Source: Cladopsammia gracilis
Taxonomy: Eukaryota > Cnidaria > Anthozoa > Scleractinia > Dendrophylliidae
Assembly (NCBI GenBank): GCA_022457155.1
Contig: JAJGOT010000099.1
Location: 186,001 to 250,000 of the forward strand
Length of the DNA: 64,000 bases
Reading direction: 5' to 3'
The translations under genes were made by a program, and so were the position numbers. The notes beneath the pieces were generated by a model. The model ran no database searches, was not told the origin of the DNA, and worked only from the letters and a program-made list of their open reading frames with translations. Numbering within the stretch: position 1 is the first letter of the stretch; the number at the start of each line of letters is the position of its first letter. Positions 1 through 12,373 of this stretch are shown here, piece by piece.

Positions 1-2872
1 AGGCAGTCTTACAAAAAATAATTAATTTGGACACAAATTAACTTAAAAATAAAAACGTTAGCTGCACACGATGTGGCTTTTTAGTCTCTTTCTTTAACAC
101 CCAGCTTCCCAAAAATAAGTTTACAAGTTTAAACGAGTTGAATTGTTCTTGTTGTTGTTTTGACATGGACCATTCGCAAAAGAACCCGATTCTTCAATTA
201 CACTACGCATTTCAAGTTCAAAGTCAATCCATTCTAAAAGCATAAGCTGTTCTTTTCTCAATTAACAAAAGCTTTCATAGCTGCACAGCGAGTCTCCGTT
301 TCAGTCCATAAACTTTTCTCCACTGAGTTCGACAAAACTTGAACATAACAGCCCGTAGCTTAAGTGATCGTAAGTGCGAAAAAATGCAAACTTGCTCGTT
401 TTAGTTCCTGCAGCCGCGATGGTCACATTTTTCGGTTCCAATCCGCTTCAAACAATGTTTAGGAACATTTTCAAGGAAGCATAAAGCATATACCATATTT
501 CAAAGCCAATTATTAGAAAACTTTTTCAGAAAATTGTGCTTGTTCGTTTTCTCGAGATCGAGCTACGGTTTGAACAGCGTTGTCAATTAAGGTGAACTTT
601 CATTCAGCTTCGCCGGCCAAGGTTAACTGCGATAAGCGGCAACATTTTTCGCGCCCTTTTTCATTCATTCATGCGATCACTATTTTTTTTTTCTTTTCCT
701 TTCGCTGTATTATAAAAGAATTCTTTCATGCTTTTAGCTGTTTATCTATCGAGTTATGGATGCACGCAGGAAGTTTGGAAAGCACGAGAGAAGCGTAAGA
801 GTGCAAGCGGCGATGCATCGATGGAAGCAAGAGGTCAGTACAAGCTCTAGGCGCGCAAAGAATTCTGTGCGGCTTTAAAATAACTTCTCTTTGAAGCTGA
901 TTGGTAACTTTTTTATGGTCAACAATATTTTCTGAACAGACTTTTTTTTAAGGTGGCTGAACACAGTTTCACTGTACCTATGCGTCATTCATTGTCATTT
1001 TAAAACTACTAACCTCTGGGCGCCCAAACTTGGTGAGGCGTACGACTAAGCAACAAGCTATATATTTTAATATTTTTGTTGGGCTTTTAGGGTGTTGCCA
1101 TGGTAACAGGGTGGATTGTAAATGAGCCTGCGATATTTGATTTCGTTTATTTTCAGAAAATCTTGTCGTTAGATTTTGTCCATCATTTGTCTCCAGTGAA
1201 CTCGTAAAAATATTCGCGTGTTAACACTGGTCTCATGTAATTTTGACAGAGGGATCTTCCGTAATTTGTGGTTTAATAAGTTTGCGTTTTGTAAAAATAT
1301 CCTTTGTTAGATTTCAAATTTTTGATGGCAGTTGAGATCGGCATATTTGGAACTATTATTGTGCTAAATTTCGTGAAATTCTAACAAGTGGTTCCGTAGA
1401 AATCAGCACGTTTCCGAGGAAAGTCGCTAAAACATCCAGTCGCAATTTTTTGGTCAACTGCGCATGCGTTGCATTTAATTTGACTGAGTTCTCGATCCAA
1501 AGACAAAAACGATTAAAAAGGCAGTGTATTTCTTAAATGGTTCTATAAATTATCTATTGATTCAACAAACATTTTTACGAACAACAAATTGTTTGATTTT
1601 AAGACGAAAAACAACACTTTCGCGATCAAATGATTGCGAAATAGGCGCCAGGTTTGTTTTTCTCAAAACTCTGCACGTGCTGACTCGCACGTAAGCAGCT
1701 GAAATTGAAGAGCGCGCGCAAACTGTGTTCAGCCACCTGCTTGAGATGCTGATGTTCTTAAACATGGTACATTTAGCGTGTAAAACTTAAGTGATGATCG
1801 GCATAAGAAGGAAGGTGCTGAACGGCAATGCACGATGGACTTTTTTCACTGTTACGACTAGTCATCTCATCGGCCTAGACTCAAAAACTGCTTAAAAGTA
1901 AAGGTTTAAGGTGTATTTTGTCTATTTCTTTAAGGTTTCAAGTAATATGAGACCCAATCGAACAGCTTACAGTTTTTAAAAGATATTGCATTTGGCGAAC
2001 TTCATCAAATAAGCAAAATTATTAGCTATTGTCTTCTGCTATTCTGATTGGTTAAGCACGAACATTCCCTAAAATTTATTTGACGCAAATGGATTTTCTT
2101 TATTTTCATTCTGAAATATAATTATGAACCATGAGCCCCTTCTCTATTCTTGAAATCAAAGATATCCTATGTGTGAAAGAGCCAATAAGTTTACGGTTGT
2201 TCTAATGTGGAGCATTACTTAAAGCCCATCCGCACTTACCGTGGTTCATTGCGGGCGTTCTAGAATTTCTGGGGCCACGAAATTCTAGTTTTGTGTCGGT
2301 GAAGTTTGATTCCTAAAAAAATCCGTTTACATCGGAGAATCTGTATCGTCTATTAACTTCAAGATCATTTCTTTCAAATATTTAGTTCATATTCAAGGCA
2401 TTGCATCTTGTTTTTGTCTGTTTTCTTTTATTTTCCATCGTTACTGATACGTTTTCTAAGCAACGCCGCCGAAGGCTCGAGGCCGGCTGTCAAGAAACGA
2501 GAACCTTCAGAAGGTTTGGCTCTGAAATTCGGTCATCCGTGGAAAGGAAATAAGTATATAAGAGTGCCTACTAGTTAAGATTTATCTCCAAATCTTTTCA
2601 CTGTAATTTTTTAGTACATTCGTTTTCCAGATACTGTGAGTTGACATTTGAATCTTTCCAACGATAACCGTGACCGTTCGACCGGAACCTGGAGATGTAA
2701 ACAACAAAAATAGCTCAAACTTCTCGGCTCGCCGACAGAGTCGTTTTTGCCAGCAACTGTGTGAAATATTCCATGGAAGTTGAAGGAGGTTTTCCCCGTC
2801 CCTAGCTGTCGAAATTTTTTCGATGCAAACTTCTGAAGCTGATAAAACGTCCTCCGCCAGCGGAGCTCATTA
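1..2872. other. No gene recognised
   Basis: AT-rich sequence without recognisable coding regions. The open frames at 580-798, 1562-1765 and 2611-2889 show no family motif. The segment 2700-2880 (minus, KKFRQLGTGKTSFNF) is loosely repeated at 3210-3400 (RKHFHDLGRGKPSAIF), which suggests a degenerate dispersed repeat. Confidence 0.5.
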
Positions 2873-3195
2873 CAGCCATGCTCCGTCACGCGTGACCAGT
2901 ATTTTTAAAAATTGAATGGAGTTTTCAAGATTATACGCGTCGGTTTTGAAAATTCATTCCGAGATTCGGAATACCCGTGAGAACTTTACCGCATTTTTGG
3001 AAACAAAGGGCAACAAAATATCATTTTGTTTGAAATGTTACATATCCGAACAATATTAGGTTTTTTTTATGCGTGCAGCGAAGTTATTTTCCGTTAATTC
3101 GTGACTTTCAAAGTGTTTTCCACAGAGATCTGCAAGGTTTCATTCAAATCTTGGACGTTACAAAGAAATATTCAAATGTGCATTTCATGCCCGAT
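2873..3195. mobile_element. Partial copy of the ACAGCCATGCTCCGTCACG MITE
   Basis: It begins ACAGCCATGCTCCGTCACGC and follows the 30649-30990 element through CGCGTCGGTTTTGAAAATTC and TCAAAGTGTTTTCCACAGAG to about 3190, where the match ends without the right terminus. Confidence 0.6.
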
Positions 3196-3634
3196 GCAGA
3201 ACAGCCCACAAAATACAAACACTTCTCGGCTCGCTGGAGGTTTCGTTTTAAGCGGTATCGACCTTAAAATTTCGGTAAAAATAGCGGAAGGTTTACCGCG
3301 TCCTAAATCGTGAAAATGTTTTCGATGTGAACTTTCGAAACGGAGGAAACTGCGTTGGCGACTGGAGTTGCCTGGAGCTACACTATTAAAGGCTGGTTGA
3401 GCGGCCCCAGACAAAATGCGAGACATGTTATACGGGCTTTTGATATCTAACAGGACCGTTACTTGGGACTAATAAATTTTAAAATTAATGTCGAACGAAA
3501 TTTCAAACTCAGTGTTCATTTCTTCCTGGAGATGAGAGGCAAAAATTTGACTTCGCGAGAGATCGCATTTATCTGGGTCCAAATCATAAACAATGCGCGG
3601 TGCATCACGGTAAGTGCCGATGGGCCTTTAAGGA

Positions 3635-3920
3635 TTGGTTCCCACAAGCGACGTAATCGGAAGCGGAGTCGGCGTCGGAAGCGTAAGGAGCCTTGCGTTC
3701 TAGTGGAAATTAAAAAACGGAGTCGCAATCGGAATCGGAAGCTCGACGGAATCGGAATCGGAAGGATCAGAAGGTTTCCTTTTTCTTCCGATTCCGCTTC
3801 TGCTTCCGTCGCTTACCATCCGCTTCTGTCGTTTTGATTTCCACTAGATCGTAAGGTTCTTACTATTCCGATTCCGCTTACGATTTCGCTTCCGTCGCTT
3901 ACGTCGTTTGTGGGAACCAA
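3635..3920. mobile_element. MITE with TTGGTTCCCACAAGCGACG termini
   Basis: A 286-bp element with inverted ends TTGGTTCCCACAAGCGACG and CGTCGTTTGTGGGAACCAA. The interior is made of AATCGGAAGCGG-type words; the Arg/Ser-rich open frames it yields on both strands are products of these repeats. Confidence 0.75.
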
Positions 3921-4078
3921 GCTTAACGCGACAAATATAAAAACGCCAAAAGTGATTAAAGCAAAGAAATATTAACTCAAGACACAAGAAAACGGATAAA
4001 AAGTTAAAATTATTCAAGAATTGCTCTTTCGATTTCTTACTGTCACAAAGTCATATTTGCATGATTTTCATACTTCTA

Positions 4079-4520
4079 TCCTTAAAGGAAACCTCCACTA
4101 TTATAAAAAATTGATGTAAAATTGTTGGAAATAATGTTTAAATTTCAATTATGTTAATAACATGTGGAAATATAATTTTAGTGTACACAAAAAATGGATA
4201 TGAATATCGCCTATTTTTGCTTTTAAATTTCTCGCGCGCCGCCATTTTGAATATTTATGACGTCATGTGGTTGCCCAATTGTTCCAAACAAAGGAATGTC
4301 GATTCTTAACAATAGCGGCAACCATATGACGTCATAAAAATCCAAAATGGGGCGCGCGAGAATTTCAAAAGCAAAAATAGGCGATATTCATATCCATTTT
4401 CTTGTACACTGAAATTTCGAATTCCTTCCTATTTGTTACTTAAAAAAAATCGAAATTTAGACTTTATTTCCAACAATTTAACGTCAACTTGTTATCACAA
4501 TGGAGGTTCCCTTTAAAGGG
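4079..4520. mobile_element. Palindromic MITE with CTTTAAAGGGAACCTCC termini
   Basis: The ends CCTTAAAGGAAACCTCCA and TGGAGGTTCCCTTTAAAGG are inverted, and the whole 440 bp is a long imperfect palindrome centred near 4300 (TATGACGTCAT on both arms, TAGGCGATATTCATATCCAT). A related copy lies at 35105-35410 and a terminal fragment at about 18960-19232, whose right end stops next to GPI exon 17. Confidence 0.75.
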
Positions 4521-4724
4521 ACACTGTCATGAGGGCGCATGCGCCCTTTTCTCGAATCAAAACTTGAAAAGTTCAGCCTAAATTTTTCGGAAGACCTTAG
4601 ATAACAACGGTCTAGACCACCGCGGACAATTGTTGAGAATTATATAACGTAATGTCGACATTTAGAATTTTATTTTCAATATTTTTTTAAGTGTAAAAAA
4701 GAAAATCTAAAATCCCCACTCCGG

Positions 4725-4800
4725 ATTGAACCTGTGACCTCAGCTAGGCTTAGGCTTACATAGCCTACCGTACCAGAGTACCCTAGCTTATTTATGCATT
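4725..4800 (-). repeat. tRNA-like SINE head
   Basis: The minus strand reads GGTACGGTAGGCTATGTAAG, then GGTCACAGGTTCAATCCGG, resembling RNA polymerase III boxes A and B. The sequence and its A/T-rich tail recur on the plus strand at 22030-22190, so it is a dispersed element, not a tRNA gene. Confidence 0.5.
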
Positions 4801-5147
4801 ATAGATGCTTGTAAGCCGATTTAATGGAACTTATAGTGAAACCAATCTTTTGTGATGAGATGTTTTGCGTAATTATAACTTGGAAGTTTTGGCCGCCATG
4901 TTGGTGTTACCTGTAGTACACCAAGATATAGCGGCTCCACACATTTTTATTAAAAATGTCTAATACTCGTTCGCCTGTAACTCTTAATAGAAATGCTCTG
5001 GCACTAAAAAATTTGGCCCATAGGGGAATCGAAATCTGTTTTTTAATGCTTCTGAATTTTTATATCACTTGATATGACGTAAGTGCAATCCAAGAATAGC
5101 AAATCAGAGCCCAAGTAAAGATTATCACGTGTCAGTAATGTTACTTT

Positions 5148-5187
5148 GCTGTAATTTGGCTGCTGCTGGCAGCAGCCAAATTACAGC
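5148..5187. repeat. Perfect 40-bp hairpin
   Basis: Two 19-bp arms (GCTGTAATTTGGCTGCTGC and its exact inverse) around a 2-bp centre. No gene abuts it. Confidence 0.8.
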
Positions 5188-5574
5188 GAACTTCACGAAT
5201 TGTAGACGAAAAACAATTTCAAGTGCCACATGAAAAGTTTAATAGCAGACAAAGATGTTCGTGTTACTCTTTCGATAACCTGCATAACCGTATCTATCGA
5301 TTATTCAGATTAAGTCAGTGTATATGGATCTTGAAGGAGGAGCAAAGATTTATAAGTTAAGAAGATGACAGCAAGCCATCATAGTTTTAGAAGAGGCAAC
5401 TATCCTTTAACACAATCTTGTAGGTTTAAGTGGTATTCAATGTCGAGTAATTTTGGATATTCGACAAGTTAAACTTGATATTAAAACACGTACACGTACT
5501 CAGTAATCAAGAAGTCCTTTTAAGGTTCTTTTAGGTGAATATTTCAGTAGCAGAAAATTTTAGGGAAATTAAAG

Positions 5575-5660
5575 GAAACTCATCTCCCGAATCTGAATCC
5601 CGAATCCAAATCTCATCTCCCGAATCTGAATCTGAATCCCGAATCCAAATCTCATCTCCC
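5575..5660. repeat. Short tandem repeat ATCTCATCTCCCGAATC
   Basis: Repeats built from GAATCYGAATC and CAAATCTCATCTCCC, about 2.5 irregular copies of 36-60 bp. The minus-strand frame DEIWIRDSDSGDE is an artefact of this repeat. Confidence 0.5.
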
Positions 5661-5664
5661 CTTT

Positions 5665-8439
5665 CCGAAAATCCTTGCTGACCTTTTTTCGATTGTTCCC
5701 TAAAGGACGTTTTGATCCGTCCGATAATAACTTTAGAATGAATTACGTAAAATAACAAAACGATCGCACAGGACTAATGTGTAGGGGGTTTCATTATTAA
5801 AGATATCTTGCAGGTTGCCAGTTTTATCGTTTTTCATTTATTGGACACGAATACAGTTTTAGCAATAACTTTAGGTGTCATTCGGAGCCCAAAGGCAACA
5901 ATATTTCTCAATGGACTGTCTTTGGAAACTAACAAATAACAATAATGATTATTATAATAATGTTTATTTACTTATTAGCGCTATCTTGTATTCCACACTT
6001 CAATTTCTTCACACAATCTCACCACACATGAACACGACTACTAATTCCTTGTGCTTGGAAATTCAAGAAACCATTTGTCTTTTGTTTCATTACGCCCTCG
6101 GTGTTTCATTCAGACAAAGATAAACGAAGAACTCGTAGCTTCTTAATTTTATTGTACGCGATTTAAAAAGGTAGGTCTTGAGTTTGTTTTAGAAACTGGA
6201 GATAGATGAAATTAACCTTAATTTCAGTGACATAGAATGCCATAGGGCAGGAGCTGCAAACGAGAAATCTCTAAAACCTTATATATGCGCACAAGTTATA
6301 AGTCGATTGAACTAATTGCTTGGAATCGGTCGAACGCAGGATACGTCTAGGCTAAGAATGAATGTACAACTGTGAAATGAGCGCAAATGATAAGTGCGCG
6401 TTTCATGTCAAAGTTAATTTTAAAATTAATTCGTTTCTCGTAAAACAAAAACCCCACGATTTATATTCATTTTAGAGAAAATACTTGATGTTTTAAAATT
6501 TGGGAATGTATAATAAGATATAATGTAACTTACCAGCGACTTGAAAATGATCCTCGGACAGATTGATACCAAATCACTCTGTGCTCGTATTTAAAGAATC
6601 CGGATGTGTTACTTAGCTATATCAGACAAGATACTGTTTCAGTTGAATTGTTTGACCAATCAACTGAAACGATATGATGAAGTATGATCTAAACTTAACG
6701 AATGCTTAAGAGTGTTGCAATGCAAAACTGACCAAGCTTAATTTTGGTTCGTAACATCAATAAAAAAACAAAACGGCACCGAGTTAAGAAAGTGTAGGAC
6801 CTTTCAATGATATTTCTTAACCATATTTTTAATTATATTTCTTTTGTTTATGAAACTGGTACAAGTTGTTGAACTCAGTGCCAATTTTTCACACTTGAGT
6901 TACATCGCTGTGGGACCTGTTTTACATGTGTGATATTAATATTAACTAACAGCGAAAAAAATAAGGGTTATTGACTTTAAAGATAAAGAATAAGTGAAAG
7001 TGTTTGAAATAGTAAAATGATGATTAAAAGCCGCAGGCGAATCTCTTGACAGACCATATTGTCGACATGCAAGATGCTAGAAACTGCTCCATTCACATTT
7101 GTGACATTTATCGTTCGATCAGCTGAACACTTCTTTTCTATTCATTTCAACACCATTCAACACAAATCATTGTTTTTTTTTTTAATATTTGGACACTAAT
7201 AAAGTTTTGCTATCGCGAGAAAAGACAAAATAAGAGGTGTTAACTAAGTTTTTCGTGGCGAATAATAAAAAACCTTCACCTTCATAGACGTATTTAACAT
7301 CTAATTAGCGCAATATTTTTAGTGCAATACTTAACAGACTGCAAACTTAAAACCCAAACAAATATAGGCATAATAGTTCACACGCGAAGCTCCTTTTCTT
7401 GGCACGATAATGTTTATTTTCCTTTTACACAATATTACGCTGTCTTCTCAGCATAAATGGTTTTAGCGGGTACCTTCAGAAGCTTGTCACTAAACGTGTA
7501 ACAACAAAACGTGGAAAACAGGTGAAGCGATGTGGTTTATTGACTTACGAGACAAAGAAAAATTAATTAGTATTCAAAATACTTTTTTTATTTCCATCCG
7601 TTCTTTTTTACCTTTTTCAATGTAGTTCACTTCGCTTTGGAATAAATTTTGTTGGTAAAATTAAGCAAGGAAAGTACAACCTACTCGATCAGTAACCGAT
7701 TGCGCTGGTACCAAACCTTTTGTTGTATGGATGCATGGATGTTCAGGGCTCCGGTTGAGAGCGGACAAAGGGATAAGGTAATTTACGAGTTTTAAATTCG
7801 TATTATAGTACTTAGCTTTTCTTCAGCAAATCGCACTTTCGTTTACATATTTTTAAATAATTCTTTTAATTTTTGACACTCTTACTTTTATATTTGCGCC
7901 ATTTCGCCGATATTTTAGTTACTTTCGGCAAAGTATACTGGTATCATGTAAGTACCTGATAAAAGCTTTTTTTTTTTATGTTGGTGAGGCAAGCTTGTGA
8001 TTTGATTTTTTGTCATTTTTTTTTCAGACGTCCAACCGAAGGACGTCATTACTCTAAATTGAATATAGTCACTCCCAATAAAACGTGCTTTCCAAAGCTG
8101 TTTGTGGATCAAAAATGCACATGTACATCTGTTGAAAAATGTGACAAAGTATTCATAAAGATTCCAGAGAGTAAAAGCAGAGGAATTTTAAAATGTGTTT
8201 TCATCCACGAAAGAATCTTTAACAGACCTTAACTGTCCCACCCGCTGCAACATGTTAGGTAGGACCTGTTCCTTTCAGATGTTTTTAAATTTGTCAACCG
8301 CAAAGAATATTTCGTTTTCTCGTACATTCATGTCAACTGACTCACAATAAGCACTTGGGTTGCAAGGTCTCTAATCAAAACAATTTATCAGATACCTGGA
8401 GTGGTAAAAAAATATGTGAAATTCAAGCACGTAACCGTG
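5665..8439. other. No gene recognised
   Basis: AT-rich, non-coding on inspection. The frames at 5875-6123 and 7915-8232 show no domain or splice context. Confidence 0.5.
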
Positions 8440-9260
8440 GACGACAATCCTGCTGGTATACGTTGGATCAATAGTGACCTGATCGGTTTAACAAGATAAA
8501 TAAACTATAGAAGCAAGGACCGATACAACGTAGATACAAATTTAAAAGGTGTACTATATTTCGGCTGGCCAAACCAGCCTTCTTCAGGTACAATGAGATA
8601 AAATTTACATTGGCTTTTTATATATAGTTGACATGTATACGTAACAACGGAAATACGTAGGGCTACGCCTAGAAAAATAACAATGATAGGTAGAAATAAA
8701 AATAGCTGATAATGAAAAATAGACAGAAAACAATGAAAGGAAACTAATACAAAAGTGAATAATTAGTATATTTCTTCGCGAATATTAAGGCCATGAGGAA
8801 CAAGTGTTCTGCCTTTTGAAATTAAAAAAGCTTCTTTGGCCTTACATATGGTACTATCAAATCTAACCTGACCTGTGACACTAAAAATTTAATCTACATG
8901 ATTCAATGTAGCCGCTGTAATTTACAATATATTGCATGGAGAGACTAAACGACGTTTAAAAGACAGATTTAATGAACACCGCGTACTATAGATAATCCTA
9001 ACACCAAGTCTAAACCTACTACAGCCGCTGAACATTTTCTCTCCTCTCCTAATCACAATGCGAATGACATGCAACTAATCCCCCCCATTGAAAAAATTTT
9101 CTCTAACCGAGACTCAATACGTAAGGCCAAAGAATATGCAGTCCTCCCAAGAGCATTTACAAACAATAGTTTATGTAAAATTTGGGGGGCAAACAAAGTA
9201 TATTATGGGCACTTCGAAAATAGAGAATTCAGTCAATAAGTACATCGTAATTGTAATATG
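8440..9260. mobile_element. Rearranged Penelope-like element fragments
   Basis: Two pieces face away from each other. On the plus strand (about 8865-9133) are SNLTCDTKNLIYMIQCSRCN, LQYI, TAAEHFLSSPNHNANDMQLI and KIFSNRDSIRKAKE, a GIY-YIG endonuclease domain of Penelope-like elements with stops. On the minus strand (about 8850 down to 8760) is KAKEAFLISKGRTLVPHGLN followed by IREEIY and a stop, the next part of the same ORF. Downstream of that stop on the minus strand is a hammerhead-like motif, as in Penelope-like terminal repeats. The pieces meet at KAKE, so the insertion is an inverted, truncated copy. Confidence 0.65.
8550..8592 (-). ncRNA. Hammerhead-ribozyme-like motif in the Penelope-like remnant
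   Basis: On the minus strand: stem I TGTAC, core CTGAAGA, stem II GGCTGG/CCAGCC with loop TTTGG, core GAAA, a minimal stem III (A, 2-nt loop, T), A as the cleavage-site base, and stem I partner GTACA. All conserved core positions of the type I hammerhead are present. Such minimal hammerheads are known in Penelope-like terminal repeats. Confidence 0.55.
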
Positions 9261-10876
9261 TTGTCAGTAAAGTGACTCCCCCTATTTTGTATAATTACTT
9301 TTTTCTCTACTTGTGGCATTACAGATGTTGTAAGTAGTGTTGGCGCTTATTTCTTGCGTCTTGTTTTAACGTTTGGCAACAAAAGAGTAGAACCGGTGAT
9401 GGATGTGGTTTATTGATTTCAAGATGAAAAAAAATACTATTTAGTCCGTTAACTCCTAATCCATAATAGCATATCTGTCGTTTGTTACCAAAGACCCAGT
9501 AATATCTATTACGCTTCACGCGCCTCCGAACAATAGAAGCCTTGCTCCTGTGCAAACCGAAACAATAACAGAGGCGCGTGAAGCATGATGGGCAATACTG
9601 GGTCTTTGATGATGTTAACCTTCATCCAAAAGGAAAACACTCGTTAACATCTCTCAAACTGACCTTTCCTTTTCACTTTAAGTTACATGAAGTAAAACCT
9701 ATTTCACACTTTGAGTAAAATTAGAAAAAAAGATCAATATAGTGTATGCCTCGAACCCGAGTCGTTCGCTTCATAACTAATATCCTTATCCACTATACCA
9801 ACGGGGATTAGCTGCCGGGAGATGTAATTTTTAACAAATATTTATAGAGTTACCCATAACAATAAATGAAAGTTAACCGTTTTCAAATCAGTGCTTAACC
9901 CTAAACACTGCAGATCAATGCTAAACCCCAAAACGCTACTCTTTGCTTAACCGGATCTCTGTTCTCTCAGTTCTCTGCCCAATAAAATGGGGTTCTGTTA
10001 ATTTGTTCTCGTGTACGTCAGTACTACGGTATGACGATAAAAAATACTACGTTGTGTAAAACCTCATAAGGTGTCCAAGGTCAGTTTGAGAGATGTTAAC
10101 GAGTGTTAACCCATCCAAAATGGCGATCAAGATGGCCGCCATCTTGGATTTTACTAAAAATTCAAATTTATCGTTAAAATTGTAAATGTTGTTTTTTGAT
10201 AGCGTTGTATAATATGATATAATTAAACATTTTGGAAGCGTTCTATATGTTTTCAAAGGGCTCTGAGAGTCATCCAGTGAATGCGAAACAATGTAAGGTT
10301 AATTTTATCCATTGTTTCAGCCAGCGAGGTAATATGCAAAAGCCCTTGAAATCCGCAGTCAACACTTATAAGCGGGGGCGAGGAGTGGGAAGCGGCTATT
10401 TTACGGTCCACGCTTTCGGCGCTTCATGCCTTTGCGAGCAGCGGATAGCGATTTGAAGGAATAAGGCTAAAACAAAGAGCGAAAAAAACCCGGTAGTTTC
10501 TTGGTGTTGCGGATGGTGTGATCACCAAATGACGTAAAACAAAAGATTCAAAAGACACTAAACAATACCCACACCACAACACAAAAGCTAACCAACAATG
10601 GCTTCCGCAACACCAAGAAACACCCAAAAAGCCCGAGACATTTGGATGACGTAATACACTTGGCAATTATGCATTGTCTGAAACGAGTTAACTGAATGAC
10701 GCTATACACTGGGGAATAACAAAAAAGTTCACATCCGAGTGATTGCTCGAGTGATAATTTGCATAATTGTCCCCGTATACTGTATCGCGTTCAACTTTTC
10801 GCGTATTGGGGAATCTTTGCTGACGTCATTGTTTGCATTTTGCTTCATTAGCATGCGAATCTGCATAGAGAATGCA
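9261..10876. other. Repeat-like intergenic sequence
   Basis: Contains the tRNA-like segment at 9740, an inverted pair AGGCGCGTGAAGC/GCTTCACGCGCCT at 9511-9585 with CAAAGACCCAGTA on both outer sides (a roughly 110-bp palindrome), and a GATGGCCGCCATCTTGG palindrome at 10132. No gene is seen. Confidence 0.45.
9740..9815 (-). tRNA. tRNA-like sequence, probably a pseudogene or SINE head
   Basis: The minus strand reads CCGTTGGTATAGTGGATAAG, then GACTCGGGTTCGAGGCATAC, with good box A and box B spacing (about 45 bp). The acceptor ends do not pair convincingly. Confidence 0.35.
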
Positions 10877-11049
10877 AAAACTAATAAAGCAAGGCTGACT
10901 GTACAACTGGGATTATAATATTCTTTCCAATATTTCGTCAGGCACGGCCTGACTTCTTCAGGGAAGAAGAAGTGAGGCCGTGCTTGACGAAATATTGGAA
11001 AGAATATTATAATCCCAGTTGTACAGTCAGCCTTGCTTATTAGTTTTCG
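10877..11049. repeat. Long palindrome with hammerhead cores
   Basis: Arms of about 85 bp: the left arm AAAACTAATAAAGCAAGGCT to GACTTCTTC is mirrored by GAAGAAGTGAGG to AGCCTTGCTTATTAGTTTT with a handful of differences. The centre is near 10963. Confidence 0.8.
10921..10970 (-). ncRNA. Second hammerhead-ribozyme-like motif within a palindrome
   Basis: On the minus strand: TTCC before core CTGAAGA, stem II GTCAGGC/GCCTGAC with a 3-nt loop, GAAA, minimal stem III A(TA)T, T at the cleavage position, then GGAA pairing with the TTCC. It lies in the left half of the 10877-11049 palindrome; in the right half the CTGAAGA core is spoiled. Confidence 0.5.
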
Positions 11050-11931
11050 TATTTATATTAAATTTGCTGACTAGATCCATCAGGATCCGACGCTTTTGCA
11101 TTGTCCGTTGGCCCTTGCAGATATTTCCAAAGTGTTCATAGAGAATGCATCATGCTAAATACGAACTGACTTCAAAAGAGCTTGTTAAACTTAGTAATCT
11201 ATGCAATTTTCATTATTTCTTTTTCATGCAATATTTGAGAAAATAACTGCTATCAAAAACTACAAAATTGCTGGGTGGCAAAAGCGCTAATGAGCCCACA
11301 CATTCTTTGTAAAATTTTGAGTTTTTAATACAGCATTGCATGAAGTGTATCTTGTATATCGGGCTCAAATTTTTGTGCTATGCCCTTTCAGTGATGATTT
11401 TTTTGTAGGTAGGTAAGAACGAGGTGCATATGCTAATGAGGCAAAAATGGTAAACAAAGATTCCCCTATTCACGCAGACACCACGCAGCTCTTTACAACC
11501 GCTGATTTCATTGGACCTCTGTATCACGCAGCTCTATTGTTTTCAGGGCTAGGGTCCATTGTTTTATTGTTTGTTCTATTGTTTTCTCAGCAAATCAGAG
11601 AAGACCTTGTAAGAGCTGCGTACAAACTTTTTAACTCGATTAGCGTTAATCGGCTTTCGAACAACCGAGCCCAGCCGATCTAATGGGGACTTGGTAACAG
11701 AGGTATTTGCATTATGAGGTTGCGCCCATGAGAGATATGGCAAAGGGTCAGCTGACACTCCACAAAACTTATCAATCAAAGGGTTTTGAGAGCCATCTCG
11801 TGAATACGAAACAACGTAGGGTTAAGTCCACCGATCGGTGTGTTATTTTTTTTATCATATGACCCGTACAGCCCTGGGACCCTTTTCTTTGCAAAACGAG
11901 CGGGGCCGGAAAAAGCCGTACGGCCCTGCCC
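11050..11931. other. No gene recognised
   Basis: The frame at 11447-11683 has a hydrophobic stretch (LFSGLGSIVLLFVLLFS) but repeated TTTTCAGGGCTAGGGTCCAT-like, TTGTTT-rich sequence and no splice or homology support. Confidence 0.4.
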
Positions 11932-12373
11932 ATTTCCCTTTCGTAAACAAGCGATGCCATTATTAACGGTCGATGCCATGATTAACATGCATTAGTAACC
12001 AAGCCTTTTGTAATGGTCAATGCCATTTCCCTATAGTTTATGCCTGGTTTGGGATGAAAGTAGGCTATCATTAGATAAAACTGGGTTTAGGTAAAGCGAT
12101 TATTAGACCTAAGCTAGATTCGCGATCAGGTTAGATCTAGGGATAGGGATATAGATATATCATTAATTAAAGCACCTTTTATATTTAAATTTTTCTTGGG
12201 TTTGCCGGATCAACCCAGTGGTCTAGTGGTGAAGGAGGGATGTTAGCATGCAGAGGTTCCGGGTTCGATTCTAGGTAATTAATATAAATATTGCATTTTT
12301 CTTTTTCTGATAGAAAAAATAATTCGACATTAAGTGTCGCTAAAATGGCATCGCTTGTTTACGAAAGGGAAAA
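11932..12373. mobile_element. Possible TIR unit with 30-bp inverted ends
   Basis: CATTTCCCTTTCGTAAACAA at 11932 is inverted at 12354-12373, with the shared stretch extending to GCGATGCCAT (30 bp, one or two mismatches). The 440-bp unit encloses the tRNA-like sequence at 12210. No target duplication was established. Confidence 0.45.
12210..12283 (+). tRNA. tRNA-like sequence, probably a pseudogene
   Basis: CAGTGGTCTAGTGGTGAAGG and TTCCGGGTTCGATTCTAGG are credible box A and B sequences. The acceptor stem is not preserved. It lies between the inverted 30-bp repeats at 11932 and 12344, so it may belong to a mobile unit. Confidence 0.35.

Noticed and set aside
3463..3837. Arg/Ser-rich frames on both strands resembling an SR protein
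   Set aside because: Both strands are open because of AATCGGAAGCGG-type repeats of the MITE at 3635-3920.
11447..11683. Possible small membrane protein
   Set aside because: One hydrophobic stretch only, no family resemblance, no flanking exons, and AT-rich low-complexity sequence.
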